A DNA stretch of 64,000 nt from Streptomyces griseochromogenes (GCF_001542625.1 NZ_CP016279.1:7130001-7194000); one strand, 5' to 3'. Shown: positions 24,336 to 33,317, counted from the first letter of the stretch. Translations and numbers: made by a program. Notes: generated from the letters alone by a model not told the origin.

Positions 24336-24824
24336 ATGACGGACACCTCGATCTCCCGGATGCCGAACCCGGCCGAGTTCGTGCCCGAGCTGAACGACAT
24401 CAGCGCGGCTCTGTTCCGTGCCACGGGCAACCGGTCGGTGCCGCGTACCACGATGAGCCTGGTCCACCTGCGTGCCGGGCAGATCGTCGGCAACACCTAC
24501 CTGACGGTCCTGAACACCGGTTTCCTGCGCAAGGCCGGGGTCTCGGAGGAGCGCATCACCGCCGTCTCCTCGTGGCAGGACGCCCCGTACTTCAGCGATG
24601 CCGAGCGTGCCGCGCTGGCTCTGGTGGAGGCCACACTCCAGCCCGCCCCGCACGGCAGGGAGCGTGTCTCCGACGAGCTGTATGCCGAGGTGGCCAGGCA
24701 CTACGACGAGAAGGCGTTGGCAACCCTGACCATCGCGATCGGCCAGATCAGCTTCTTCATCGCCCTCGCCGTCATCGGCAAGCCGCAGCCGGTCAGCTCT
24801 TTGGCGGACGAGCAGTGGGACTGA
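24336..24824 (+). CDS. carboxymuconolactone decarboxylase-fold protein lacking the CxxC
   Basis: 162 residues with ATG at 24336 and a strong GAAGGAG site. The AhpD/CMD fold is visible in SLVHLRAGQIVGNTYLTVLNTG (helix pair), LRKAGVSEERITAVSSWQDAPYFSDAERAALALVEA, and YDEKALATLTIAIGQISFFI. In peroxidase-active relatives the first motif is ..NGCxYCxxxH... Here the Cys positions read N53-T54-Y55-L56 and the His is N60, so the thiol peroxidase site is gone. It could be a lyase, isomerase or binding protein of the same fold. It is monocistronic, ending before a bidirectional terminator. Confidence 0.82.
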   Translation: MTDTSISRMPNPAEFVPELNDISAALFRATGNRSVPRTTMSLVHLRAGQIVGNTYLTVLNTGFLRKAGVSEERITAVSSWQDAPYFSDAERAALALVEATLQPAPHGRERVSDELYAEVARHYDEKALATLTIAIGQISFFIALAVIGKPQPVSSLADEQWD

Positions 24825-24999
24825 CCTGATCCGTCCGCCAGGCCGCCGCCTGTGGCGACTGGCCGTGCGGAGCCGACTGCGCTCACCGCGGCCCCGAGAC
24901 TCTCTCCACCGCATCGGGTGGCTGCTTTGAGTGGCGCGCGCTCGGAGGTCTGCCCCGCTCGGGTGACATCGAGCTGGGCTGACCCCGCGGGTCCGCGGT

Positions 25000-25034
25000 G
25001 TGAGGGTCCGTCGGCCGGGTCGTCGGACCCTCAC
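25000..25034. terminator. bidirectional terminator between convergent genes
   Basis: GTGAGGGTCCG (25000-25010) and CGGACCCTCAC (25024-25034) form a perfect 11-bp stem with a 13-base loop, 18 bases beyond the esterase stop and in the convergent gap with the CMD-like gene. No T-run, as is common for Streptomyces terminators. Confidence 0.65.
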
Positions 25035-25051
25035 GGCGGTCGTCTCCGTGG

Positions 25052-26626
25052 TCAACCGAGGGCGTTCCAGAATGCGCAGTGGTGGCGGGGCTGTGTTGTG
25101 CGGGTGGGGACGATGTGGTCCGGCGCCAGGGACAGGACCGTCTGGCGGGGCCAGTGCGGCGACAGCGGGCCGTTCGGGTCGGCGGTGCGGGCGAAGCGGG
25201 TCCAGTAGTCGATCATGGTGTCGGCCAGCCGGTGCTGTGCCGTGGTCAGGTCGCGGGGGCGGCCGCCCAGGTCGAACAGGTAGGGCAGTTCGCTCGCGTG
25301 CGGTGCGCCGAGCGGGAACGGCGGCATGCTTGAGGTGAGCGGCGGGGCGTGCTCGTCGGCGAACTCGTAGCGCCAGACGGGCACATGGGCGGCGAGCAGG
25401 CTGTCGGTGCGCGCGGTCGGGCAGGCGAAGTCGGCGTCGCCGATGACCGTGCCGAACACCGGGCCGCCGTCGGTGCGGTGCACCGGGTACTCACGGGCGA
25501 TCGCCTTCGCCTGGCCCGGGGAGGGGAAGAAGGTGGCCACGACGTCGGGCCAGGTGTCGGGCGTGACGGGATGGCCTGCCTGGACGATCCCGGCGGCCCA
25601 GCCGTTGCCCTCGTCGTGGTTGTTGCCGATCAGCACGGGGATGTGGTGGAAACGGCCGGCGGCGATCGCCGCTGCGGGATCACTGGGCAGCAACGGGGTG
25701 GCGTGGGCGGGCTGTTGATCGGTGTCCTGGGCCGCGATCAGACGGGAGACGTCCACGCGCCGCAGGCAGGCCGGGACGTCGCGGGCGAAGCCGCAGCCGA
25801 CCTTTGCCGCGAGGTCCGCGCCCGCGGCACGCGCCGTGGACAGGGGAACGGAGGATGGGGCGAACGGCCGGTCGGGGCGGCCTGTGCACGGGCCGCTCTG
25901 GATGATCGCCCGGTCGAAGAGCCCCGCGGCGCCGGGTGAGGCGAGCTGGGCACAGACGCTGTAGCCGCCCGCCGACTCGCCGGCCAGCGTCACGTTGTGG
26001 GGGTCGCCGCCGAAGGCGCCGATCTCGGCGCGGACCCAGCGCAGTGCCGCCTGCTGGTCGGCCAGGCCGAAGGTGCCGGAGCCGGGCAGCGTGCGGTGCG
26101 CGAGGAAGCCGAGGGCTCCGAGGCGGTAGTTGACGGTGACGACCACGACGTCGCCGCGGGTGGCCATGCGGTGGGCGTCGTACGAGCTGCCCGCTCCGGT
26201 GGTGAAGCCGCCGCCGTGCAGCCACACGATCACCGGCCTGGGACGTGCCGGTCCCGCGCCGTCGGGTGTCGTGACATTCAGGTAGAGACAGTCCTCTTCG
26301 GTGCTGCCGCCGGGCACCTCGCCGGCCGGCTGCGGGCAGGCGCTCGCGGGTCGGGTCGCGTCCCGTACCCGGGACCAGGGGGTGGGGCGGTGGGGCGGCG
26401 CCCAGCGCAGCCTGCCGACCGGGGGCGCCGCGTAGGGGATGCCCTCGAAGGTGCGGTGGCCGTCGTGGGCGGCGCCCCGCACCGGGCCGTCGTGGGTGCG
26501 TACCGTCGTGGCGGTGGCGGTGGCGGGCCGGGCGGGCTGGGTCGGTGGGACTGCGGACCAGGCCGTCGCGAGCAGGGCGGTCAGGGCGCAGCCCAGGGTG
26601 GTCAGGACGCGCTGCATGCTCATCAT
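25052..26626 (-). CDS. secreted type-B carboxylesterase
   Basis: About 524 residues with a signal peptide (cleavage near residue 30), then the carboxylesterase/lipase fold: GIPYAAPPVGRLRW, EDCLYLNV, oxyanion-hole HGGGF, nucleophile GESAGG (S218), and the C-terminal HASELPYLF segment carrying the catalytic His. It hydrolyses carboxylic esters outside the cell; the substrate is unknown. Two further in-frame ATGs (26623, 26617) follow the first; GGGAG at 26633-26629 suits the later ones as well. Only 12 bases separate it from the upstream GPP34 gene, so they form an operon. Confidence 0.9.
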   Translation of the reverse strand: MMSMQRVLTTLGCALTALLATAWSAVPPTQPARPATATATTVRTHDGPVRGAAHDGHRTFEGIPYAAPPVGRLRWAPPHRPTPWSRVRDATRPASACPQPAGEVPGGSTEEDCLYLNVTTPDGAGPARPRPVIVWLHGGGFTTGAGSSYDAHRMATRGDVVVVTVNYRLGALGFLAHRTLPGSGTFGLADQQAALRWVRAEIGAFGGDPHNVTLAGESAGGYSVCAQLASPGAAGLFDRAIIQSGPCTGRPDRPFAPSSVPLSTARAAGADLAAKVGCGFARDVPACLRRVDVSRLIAAQDTDQQPAHATPLLPSDPAAAIAAGRFHHIPVLIGNNHDEGNGWAAGIVQAGHPVTPDTWPDVVATFFPSPGQAKAIAREYPVHRTDGGPVFGTVIGDADFACPTARTDSLLAAHVPVWRYEFADEHAPPLTSSMPPFPLGAPHASELPYLFDLGGRPRDLTTAQHRLADTMIDYWTRFARTADPNGPLSPHWPRQTVLSLAPDHIVPTRTTQPRHHCAFWNALG

Positions 26627-26638
26627 CTCCCTATCCGG

Positions 26639-27277
26639 TCAGCTGCCGCCCATGCCACCCTGCGCGGCGATCATGGTCGTCGACAGGGCGCGTACGGCGT
26701 TCTCCAGGCCGGGTGCGAGGGCGGCGAGACGCTCGGTGCAGGCGTCGATCCGGGCCCGGAAGGTCTTCTGGCCCTGCCGGGAGACGACCGAGCGGATGCC
26801 GCCCGCCGCGGCAAGCGCCAGCAGCGCAGCGTCGCAGGCGGGGATCTCCTGCACGGGGGTGTCCCCGTACAGCGCCGTGGACACGCGGGCGCGGAGTGCG
26901 GCGGGCAGGGCGTGGTCCGTCATGGTCAGCCGCCGTGTGCCGAAGCGGGTGCGAGGTGCCTTTACGGTGAGGAGTCCCGCCGCGGCGAGCCGGTCTTCCA
27001 CCTGGGTCAGGGTCTGCTTGCGGTGACGGCGCACGAGGTGCTTCCAGCCGTGCCCGGCGGCGGCGTCGCGCAGAACGCCGTCCAGGACGGGGTCGCCGGT
27101 CGGTTGTGTGCCGGACACGGTGACCGTGCCGCCGCCTTCCCCCAGCCGGCCGCGCAACGCGAGGTCGATCAGGGCGGCGGCACGGACCAGCAGCTGGGTC
27201 CGGGAACGGTCGTAGGGGCCTTCGGCCGCGTCGTCGTGGGCGAGCAGATACATGAGGCAGGCCAGGTCGTCGTTCAC
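26639..27277 (-). CDS. GPP34 / GOLPH3-family protein
   Basis: 212 residues matching the GPP34 (GOLPH3/Vps74-like) family: an N-terminal LACLMYLLAHDD, LVRAAALIDLALRGRL, a central DPVLDGVLRDAA, and LAAAGLLTVKAPRTRFGTRRLTMTD. In eukaryotes the fold binds phosphoinositides at the Golgi. Bacterial members are actinobacterial proteins of unknown role. GTG at 27277 is used as start. It is the first gene of an operon with the secreted esterase, an unusual partnership that may point to membrane-lipid contact (speculative). Confidence 0.82.
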   Translation of the reverse strand: MNDDLACLMYLLAHDDAAEGPYDRSRTQLLVRAAALIDLALRGRLGEGGGTVTVSGTQPTGDPVLDGVLRDAAAGHGWKHLVRRHRKQTLTQVEDRLAAAGLLTVKAPRTRFGTRRLTMTDHALPAALRARVSTALYGDTPVQEIPACDAALLALAAAGGIRSVVSRQGQKTFRARIDACTERLAALAPGLENAVRALSTTMIAAQGGMGGS

Positions 27278-27412
27278 ACGTCGACGCTATGGCCGCACAC
27301 CCCGGCCACGGATCGGCCACGGGAATGGACTGGCACTGGGAACGCAGGAGGACCGCGGCTCGGTCTCATCCTTGAGGAGGAGGCCGGGCAGGCAGGGGTG
27401 CGCGGTCCGCCG

Positions 27413-28072
27413 TCAGGGGCGGCGCGGCTGCACGAGGCGGTGGTCGTAGGCGGCGACGACGGCCTGGACGCGGTCGCGCAGGCCCAGTTTGCGCAGCACC
27501 GCGGTGACATGGTTCTTGACGGTGGCTTCCGACAGGTTCAGCCGCTCGGCGATCTCCGCGTTCGACAGCGCCTGCCCGATCAGGGTGAGCACCTCCCGCT
27601 CGCGGCCGGAGAGGTCCTGCAGGGAGGGTGGCGGCGCCGGGTCGGGCACGGTGCGCAGGAACCGGTCCAGGACGCGGCTCAGCACGGCCGGCGCCAGCAG
27701 CGCGTCGCCGCGCGCGGTGAGGCGGATCGCGTCGACGAGTTCGGCGGGTCGGATGTCCTTCAGCAGGAAGCCGCTCGCCCCGGCCCGCAGTGCGGCGACC
27801 ACGTGCGCGTCCACGTCCCAGGTGGTCAGCACGAGCACCCGGGACCGGCTGCCGCACTCCGCGATCTGCCGGGTCGCCTCGATGCCGTCCACGATGGGCA
27901 TGCGCACGTCCATCAGCACCACGTCGGGCGCCAGGTCCCGCGTCAGCCGCACCGCCTCCTGGCCGTCGGACGCCTCACCGACCACCTCGAGGTCGTCCCG
28001 CGCGTCGATGATCATGCGGAATCCGGTACGGACCAGGGCCTGGTCGTCAGCCACCACCACGCGCAGCGTCAT
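27413..28072 (-). CDS. NarL/LuxR-family response regulator
   Basis: 219 residues. The receiver domain starts LRVVVADDQALVRTGFRMII with phospho-acceptor D55 (VVLMDVRMP) and a conserved K in LLKDIRPAEL. A LuxR-type helix-turn-helix follows (LSGREREVLTLIGQALSNAEIAERLNLSEATVKNHVTAVLRKLGLRDRVQAVV). Its ATG overlaps the stop of the histidine kinase gene (ATGA), so the pair is coupled. Targets are unknown; the GPP34-esterase operon directly downstream is one candidate. Confidence 0.95.
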   Translation of the reverse strand: MTLRVVVADDQALVRTGFRMIIDARDDLEVVGEASDGQEAVRLTRDLAPDVVLMDVRMPIVDGIEATRQIAECGSRSRVLVLTTWDVDAHVVAALRAGASGFLLKDIRPAELVDAIRLTARGDALLAPAVLSRVLDRFLRTVPDPAPPPSLQDLSGREREVLTLIGQALSNAEIAERLNLSEATVKNHVTAVLRKLGLRDRVQAVVAAYDHRLVQPRRP

Positions 28073-29238
28073 GAGGCGCGCTCCACCGGCAGCCGCGCCG
28101 CCACCTCGAACCCGCCTTGGGGCAGCGGACCGGCGCGCAGACTGCCGCCCACGAGCCGTGCGCGCTCCTTCATCCCGACCAGACCGCGTCCCGCTCCCGC
28201 TGCGGCCGAACGACCCTGCGGCGTCCGCCCGTTGTCCGTCACCGTGACCTTCACGCACTCCCCTTCGGCCGTCACCTGCACGCTCACCTCGTCGGCGCCG
28301 GCCGCGTGGCGCAGCGTGTTGGTGAGGGCCTCCTGAACGATCCGGTACGCCGCCAGGTCCACCGCGGCCGGCAGCCCGTCGGTGGCGCCCTCACGGTGCA
28401 CGTGCACGGTCATCCCGGTCGCGCGCACGGTGTCGGCCAGCTCGTCCAGGCGCACGAGCGAGGGCCCCGGCTCCCGCTGCTCACCGGCCCCGTCCTCCCC
28501 CGCATCGGGCCGGAACGCACGAAGCAGCAGGCGCAGCTCGCCGAGCGCCGAGCGCGCGCCCGTCTCGATGGCCCGCAGCGCCTGACGGGCCTGTTCGGGC
28601 CTTTCGTTGAACACATCGTCGGCGGCGCCCGCCTGAACAACCATGACCGACAAGGTGTGCGCCACGACATCGTGCACCTCCCGCGCAATCCGCGCGCGCT
28701 CCTCCGCCACAGCCTGGCACATCTCCGCCCTCGTCCTCGCCTGCTGCGCCCCGCGCCACTGCCCCGCGGTCCACGCCAGGACAGCCGCCAGCAGATAGAC
28801 CGTCAGACCCACGCCGCCGCCCGCCACGAATGCCAGCGGCGCTAGGAGACACATCGCCGCGAGCGCCCGCACCGACACCTGCCGCGGCCTGGTGGCCGAC
28901 AACACGCACAGCGCGACCTGCGCCGCGAGCAGCGCCCCCGTGAAGGTCACCGCGGGCAGCAGCGCCCACACCGCGAGCCCCGTCGCCGCGTTCACAGCCA
29001 GAACCGCGACCGGGCTGCGAGCCTGCCACCTCAGGGCGCAGGCCTGCGCGAGGACCAGGGCCACGGCCACGGGCAGTCGTCCACCGCGCTCCGCGCCGGC
29101 GACGAGCACCGAGGTGCCGAGGACGACGAGCACCAGACCGGCCGACCCCCACCACAGCGCCCGGGTCGCCCGGGGCGACAGTTCGCCCCACGCTTCCTCG
29201 CCGAACGTATCGTCCGGCTTTCTGCTGCATCGGTCCAC
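28069..29238 (-). CDS. NarL-type sensor histidine kinase
   Basis: 389 residues: about five to six membrane helices in the first 165 residues with almost no extracellular domain, then HisKA_3 (ERARIAREVHDVVAHTLSVM, phosphorylated H189), and an ATPase domain with EALTNTLRHA (N box) and DNG...GRGLVGMKERARLVGG (G boxes). The lack of a large outside domain suggests sensing in or at the membrane, as in DesK and LiaS-type kinases. GTG at 29238 is taken as start. Operon with the response regulator. Confidence 0.93.
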   Translation of the reverse strand: MDRCSRKPDDTFGEEAWGELSPRATRALWWGSAGLVLVVLGTSVLVAGAERGGRLPVAVALVLAQACALRWQARSPVAVLAVNAATGLAVWALLPAVTFTGALLAAQVALCVLSATRPRQVSVRALAAMCLLAPLAFVAGGGVGLTVYLLAAVLAWTAGQWRGAQQARTRAEMCQAVAEERARIAREVHDVVAHTLSVMVVQAGAADDVFNERPEQARQALRAIETGARSALGELRLLLRAFRPDAGEDGAGEQREPGPSLVRLDELADTVRATGMTVHVHREGATDGLPAAVDLAAYRIVQEALTNTLRHAAGADEVSVQVTAEGECVKVTVTDNGRTPQGRSAAAGAGRGLVGMKERARLVGGSLRAGPLPQGGFEVAARLPVERAS

Positions 29239-29295
29239 GCCCCGAGCCTATCCAGCGGCGCGACAGAACCGCGGCCATCTTCTGGGCGGGCGGCG

Positions 29296-29961
29296 TCAGT
29301 GCTGCAGAACGGGTGGGCCGGCGGGCGCACGTCGTGTGGCGCTGCGATAGGTGGAGATGCCCAGGGCGAGCATCCAGTAGCTGAGGATCGCGCCCATCAG
29401 GGCGGTGGTGCCCCAGCCGTTCGCCGCGTAGAAGTGTGCGGGCGTGTTGCCGAAGAACAGGGACGGTACGAAGACCAGGTTGACCCCTGCCAGGACGAAG
29501 GCAGAGCGGCCGGTCCAGCGCGGTAGCAGGTTCGTACGCGAGATTCCGTAACCCACGGCGGTCAGGAAGAGTGCGAGCATGAGTCGGCCGATCGCCCCGT
29601 AGAGAATGTAGGTGCCGCTGACTGTGATGGTCGGGTCGATCGGGTGCTCGGCGGCGATGACCGCGCCGGCTTCCAGCCCGCTGGAGACCAGGGTGATCGT
29701 CGCGTAGACCAGTCCGGTGGCGAAGGCCATCGTGCCGACCCATTCGTAAGCGGGGTCCGCCGCCTTGACCAGTTCACGGAAGGCCGTCACGAACACGATC
29801 AGGAACGCCAGCGCGAGGATTCCGACCAACAGCCTGGCCAGGACGTTCGTGTCGGGGGGCGAGCCGGAGTAGATGAAGTACAAGGGTACTTCGACCATGA
29901 AGGCCGCCGCAGTGGCGATGCCTGCAAGGCCTGTCAGGCGCCTGGCAATGGTTTCCTTCAT
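29296..29961 (-). CDS. DUF4386-like integral membrane protein
   Basis: 221 residues with about six hydrophobic helices (RRLTGLAGIATAAAFMVEVPLYFI, NVLARLLVGILALAFLIVFVTAFREL, MAFATGLVYATITLVSSGLEAG, YGAIGRLMLALFLTAVGYGI, GRSAFVLAGVNLVFVPSLFF). The pattern fits the DUF4386 family of unknown function. ATG at 29961 has AGGGGGA upstream; the long frame further upstream runs through transposase debris. Single gene. Confidence 0.65.
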   Translation of the reverse strand: MKETIARRLTGLAGIATAAAFMVEVPLYFIYSGSPPDTNVLARLLVGILALAFLIVFVTAFRELVKAADPAYEWVGTMAFATGLVYATITLVSSGLEAGAVIAAEHPIDPTITVSGTYILYGAIGRLMLALFLTAVGYGISRTNLLPRWTGRSAFVLAGVNLVFVPSLFFGNTPAHFYAANGWGTTALMGAILSYWMLALGISTYRSATRRAPAGPPVLQH

Positions 29962-30344
29962 GGGTGTCCCCCTGCGGTCCGTGTGGTGGTTTCCTCGCCG
30001 GTTCGTTGCCGACGATGTGAATCCTCCCGCTCTCGGAGCTTCTCGTCGCTGGGCCTGGACACCGGATGAGGGGTGGTCCCACCGACACCCCTGCCGGGAA
30101 AAAGATGTCTGCCGGTTCTGGAGGCGATCCGGGTGCCCCGGCCGGGTCGCGCTCGGCACCGCACCAGACCGGAGCGGCAACTTGTTCCATCTGGGCCTGA
30201 GTGCGGGCGACGGAGAGGACGACGGCGGCGTGGGAGGCGAGGTGCCGGCCGGCCGTTTCGCAGGCGGCCGTCGGTGGGCTGGACGGCGGCCGCCGCGCAG
30301 GAGATGCCGATCTGAGGGGCAGCCCGACCCAGCGGCCCTACACC
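29962..30344. other. decayed stretch between DUF4386 gene and IS630 remnant
   Basis: No gene recognised. It holds the promoter region of the minus-strand membrane protein gene and probably the degraded rest of the IS630-type element, which I could not align with confidence. Confidence 0.4.
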
Positions 30345-30520
30345 TCAGATGCCGAACGGCAGGCAGCGTTCCCCGGCGGGCTCGGCCTTGGCGGCTTGCA
30401 AGGGACTGAAGGCGGGCGGGCGACCGGTACGCTTGCGGTCGACCAGGCCTGGCAGGCCCTGCTGGGCGAACCGGTCCCGCCAGGTCCGAGACACTCGGGC
30501 GGGCAGTGGGCCTGTCATTC
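30345..30520 (-). mobile_element. IS630-family transposase, N-terminal helix-turn-helix remnant
   Basis: The minus strand reads ARVSRTWRDRFAQQGLPGLV followed by DRKRTGRPPAFSPLQAAKAE, then a stop. This is the second half of the IS630 N-terminal helix-turn-helix ('V..WR.RF...GL.GL.D..R.GRPP.F'). The catalytic DDE domain is gone. Confidence 0.7.
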
Positions 30521-30695
30521 ACCATCCATCCCCCAGGATGGGGCCGCCCTCTGTCATGACTATGTGCGCCGCTGTGCTCGTGAAGCTGAGCGCCGCCGGG
30601 GTCTGAGCGGGCTGCACGTCATTGCCCGCGGTGTCGCGGCACTGTGCACGCGGTCTCGGTGAAGTGGGACAGCAGGCCGCCTGCCTGCGGCATGT

Positions 30696-31322
30696 TCAGG
30701 GAGGCAGGCAGACGGCCCCGGGCTCGCGTTCGTCGATACCGGGGCAGTTGGGCACGCTGTCGTTGACCAGCCGGATCGCTTCGGGCAGTTGCAGTCGGCT
30801 CGCCCCGGTGGTGGGGAAGTGGCCGCCTGTCGCGGTGACCGTGGCCGTGGCGCCCAACTCGGTGACGAACCGCATGATGTGCTCGCCGGTTGCCGCTCCG
30901 GTGACCGGGTCGTCCGCGGCGTGCAGGATCCGGAACGTCCTGGCGGCGCGGCGGATCCGCGGCCACTCGAAGTCCGGCTCGAAGAACCCCGCGAGTGCGT
31001 CGTAGCCGACCTCGCCGGCCATCGAAGCCACCAGGACCACACCCGCATAGGGGCCTTCGGCGTCCACGTCGTGCTTTTCCAGTAGCCGCAGCACATTGAC
31101 CCCGCCGAGGCTGTGGCCCACCAGTACGGTGTCGGCGGCCGGGGACACAGCCGTCTCGGCGGTCAGCGCCTTGAGCCAGGCGTCCGCCTGAGGCGCCTGA
31201 GGCTCCGGCAGCTGTGGGACGCGCACCCGATGGCCGGCAGCGCCCAACTCGTCCCGCAGGTAGGGGTACCAGTGGTCCTGATTGGTCATGCCAAAGCCGT
31301 GCGACACGATGGTCGTGCTCAT
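30696..31322 (-). CDS. RBBP9/YdeN-type serine hydrolase (alpha/beta fold)
   Basis: 208 residues. The N-terminus IVSHGFGMTNQDHWYPYLRDEL, nucleophile elbow VLVGHSLGG, Asp in LHAADDPVTG and His in GGHFPTTG make a complete catalytic triad in the order of the small RBBP9 family. ATG at 31322 is preceded by GGGGGCGG. The upstream sequence immediately becomes the truncated start of a divergent TetR pseudogene, so the promoter region has been rebuilt by a rearrangement. The protein's substrate is unknown. Confidence 0.85.
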   Translation of the reverse strand: MSTTIVSHGFGMTNQDHWYPYLRDELGAAGHRVRVPQLPEPQAPQADAWLKALTAETAVSPAADTVLVGHSLGGVNVLRLLEKHDVDAEGPYAGVVLVASMAGEVGYDALAGFFEPDFEWPRIRRAARTFRILHAADDPVTGAATGEHIMRFVTELGATATVTATGGHFPTTGASRLQLPEAIRLVNDSVPNCPGIDEREPGAVCLPP

Positions 31323-31334
31323 GTTCCGCCCCCG

Positions 31335-31790
31335 ACACGCGAACGTCGCCAAAAGCACCGTGTACCGGTGGTGGAAGTCCAAAGGCGCCCTGGTCATGGA
31401 CGCTTGCACGCACACGGTCGTCACACGCGTACCAGAACCAGACACCAGGACAGTCGCCGGCGACCCGACCTCGTTCATCTCCGACCTCTACCGCATCAGC
31501 GCATACCCGCTGCGAGGCAAGGCATTGCGCGGGCTGATGGCCGAAGCCCAATTGGACCCGGCCTTCGCCGAACACTTCCGCCAGTGGGTACAAAGCCGCC
31601 GCGCCGTGGTAACCAGAATGCTCTCATCGCCGCAATCGACCGCGACGAACTACCAGCCGACCTAGACCTCGAACACGCCACCGACCTGGTCTTCGGCCCC
31701 TTCTGGTACCGCCTCCTGGTCGGCCACGCCCCCCCCTCGACCCCGACCAAGCCAGCAGTCATGTCGCGCAGCTGCTGAACGGCCTGCGAG
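31335..31790 (+). pseudogene. TetR-family regulator, 5'-truncated with two frameshifts
   Basis: The frame opens at the third helix of a TetR DNA-binding domain (HANVAKSTVYRWWKSKGALVMDA) and continues DLYRISAYPLRGKALRGLMAEAQLDPAFAEHFRQWV. Near 31615 it shifts to LIAAIDRDELPADLDLEHATDLVFGPFWYRLLVGH, and at a run of eight C (31729-31736) it shifts again to PLDPDQASSHVAQLLNGLRG. About 30 N-terminal residues are missing where the divergent hydrolase begins. Even if the C-run is a sequencing slip, the 5' truncation makes it a dead gene. Confidence 0.75.
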
Positions 31791-32047
31791 GCAGCTGCCC
31801 CCGCGGCAGCCGGCTCCGAGGCGTTGTGCCCAGAGCCGTCCGCATCAGCCAAGACCGATCAGGCAGGCTCTATGGGCTCCGGCCAGCACACCGGCCTGTT
31901 CGCCGAGATCCCGGAGAGTCGCTCCCATCCCTCGAACGCCTGACGATTCCGACTGCTGACCAACGCCTGCACAGGCTCTACCCGGCGTCGCCCCCCCGAA
32001 CGACTTACGGAGTCGACCACTTCGCCTGAGGGAAGGCGGAGACATCG

Positions 32048-32591
32048 GTGAAGCCGGATCTCGACAGCTTGGCCACCGCACTGTACGCAAGATCCGGCGA
32101 CCTGCTGAGGGAATCACCTCAGCCGGCACCGCGGCACCCGTCGGTGGGCATCACACCGAAGCTCAGCGACGCGAAGCTGATCACGTCGGCGGTGCTGCAG
32201 GCACTGCTGGGCTTCGCCCCTGGGCCGCGGTGGATCCACCGTGCACGGCCCGCCGATCGCGTTCGCCCTGCCCCGGGGCCAAGGCCGACGAGCGCGAAAC
32301 GCTGTTGGGCATGTTCGAAGTCGAACCCGGTCTGTTCGTCGGCTGCTGCGGACAGACGCTGATCGGTGACAAGAATTACTTCGGCCGCGACTTCGAGCAA
32401 CAACTGGCCGAGTGGAACCTCCGACTGCTCCGGCCGGGCCGTAAAAGCGAGGCGGAGCGGCCCCGGCACACCGATACTCAAACCATTGCGGCAGGTCATC
32501 GAGTCGATCAGCGAGACCTTCAAAGGCCGGCTCGATCTGGAGCGCCACCGCGGACGCACCCCTGGTGGCATGATCGCTCGCAGCCTGCAGT
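32048..32591 (+). mobile_element. IS982-type transposase remnant with internal deletion
   Basis: GTG at 32048 begins KPDLDSLATALYARSGDLLRESP and VGITPKLSDAKLITSAVLQALLGF, the N-terminus of Streptomyces IS982-type transposases. About 150 residues, including the first catalytic Asp region, are deleted. Other frames resume with GAKADERETLLGMF, GQTLIGDKNYFGRDFEQQLAEWNLRLLRPGRK, and PLRQVIESISETFKGRLDLERHRGRTPGGMIARSLQ. Frames differ between blocks, so it is inactive. Its right end interrupts the Imm21 gene. Confidence 0.75.
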
Positions 32592-32593
32592 GC

Positions 32594-33136
32594 GTCCACC
32601 GCCTCGGTGTCGACGGCACGGACCCTCCAGCGGCCGGCGGGCAGCGGGACCGGTGCCTGATCGGGCATCCCACCGCCGGGATGCGCGACGCTCAATTCAG
32701 TGCCCGCCTCGCCGGAGTCCATGAGTACGGCCGGGCCGTCCGTCGTCCAAGTGCAGTACTCCTCCCACTCGGTGGCAGGGTCCGCAAGGACGGCCTCCGC
32801 CGTGGTCTTCAGCTCGGCCGCGGAGTCCACGGCGAGCCGGTGCAGGAAAGTCCGGTGCTCGGGCAAGTAGCAGCTGGTGGCCGGCTCGTCCGCCAGGACC
32901 AGGGCCTGTGTACCGCTGTCACCGACGGCAATCACGCCGACCGGATCGTCCACCGCACAGGCCCGATCGTAGTCGTCCGGAGCAGTCGCGTCTCCCGCGA
33001 TCACCCCGGTCTCCGTGCACCCGCGCCATGCAGCCAGCGCGGAGACGGGGACGACGATCAAAGGGCCGCCCATCGACTCCACCCAGACAAGAGAGGCAGC
33101 GGACGCAGCGACTGAGGTGGACGAGGAAGCGTTCAC
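32594..33136 (-). pseudogene. Imm21-family immunity protein, C-terminus cut by IS remnant
   Basis: From GTG at 33136 the minus frame reads WVESMGGPLIVVPVSALAAW, VIAVGDSGTQALVLADEPATSCYLPEHRTFLHRL, WEEYCTWTTDGPAVLMDSGEAGTEL and PLPAGRWRVRAVDTEAVD, a good Imm21 pattern (immunity to polymorphic toxins). At about 32594 the frame passes into the reverse strand of the IS982 remnant, losing only the last 10-20 residues. A shortened protein might still fold. No partner toxin is in the window. Confidence 0.65.
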
Positions 33137-33240
33137 GCCGTCAGTGTGCCCCAGCCCACTGCCCCCTGGACGCCCGGCAACCCGCCGTTTCGAGCACGCA
33201 AGGTACAGAGGTTCGGCGGCCACGCCCAGGACCATCTTGC

Positions 33241-33317
33241 TCAGCCCAGGAAGCTCAGTCGAACCTGACGGTTGGCATTGTCCTTGTTGGTGTCCGCCAA
33301 CCTCCGCAAAGACAACT
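33241..33317 (-). repeat. orphan yjbQ 3'-end repeat, copy C
   Basis: The minus strand encodes ADTNKDNANRQVRLSFLG and a stop, the YjbQ C-terminus, with the same extra upstream block (TGTCTTTGCGGAGGTTGGCG) as copies A and B. It lies just upstream of the Imm21 start. Confidence 0.75.

Noticed and set aside
28069..30525. Long minus-strand extensions upstream of the histidine kinase and DUF4386 genes
   Set aside because: The added residues are Arg/Pro/Ser-rich noise running through neighbouring genes or transposase debris; internal starts with ribosome sites fit the families.
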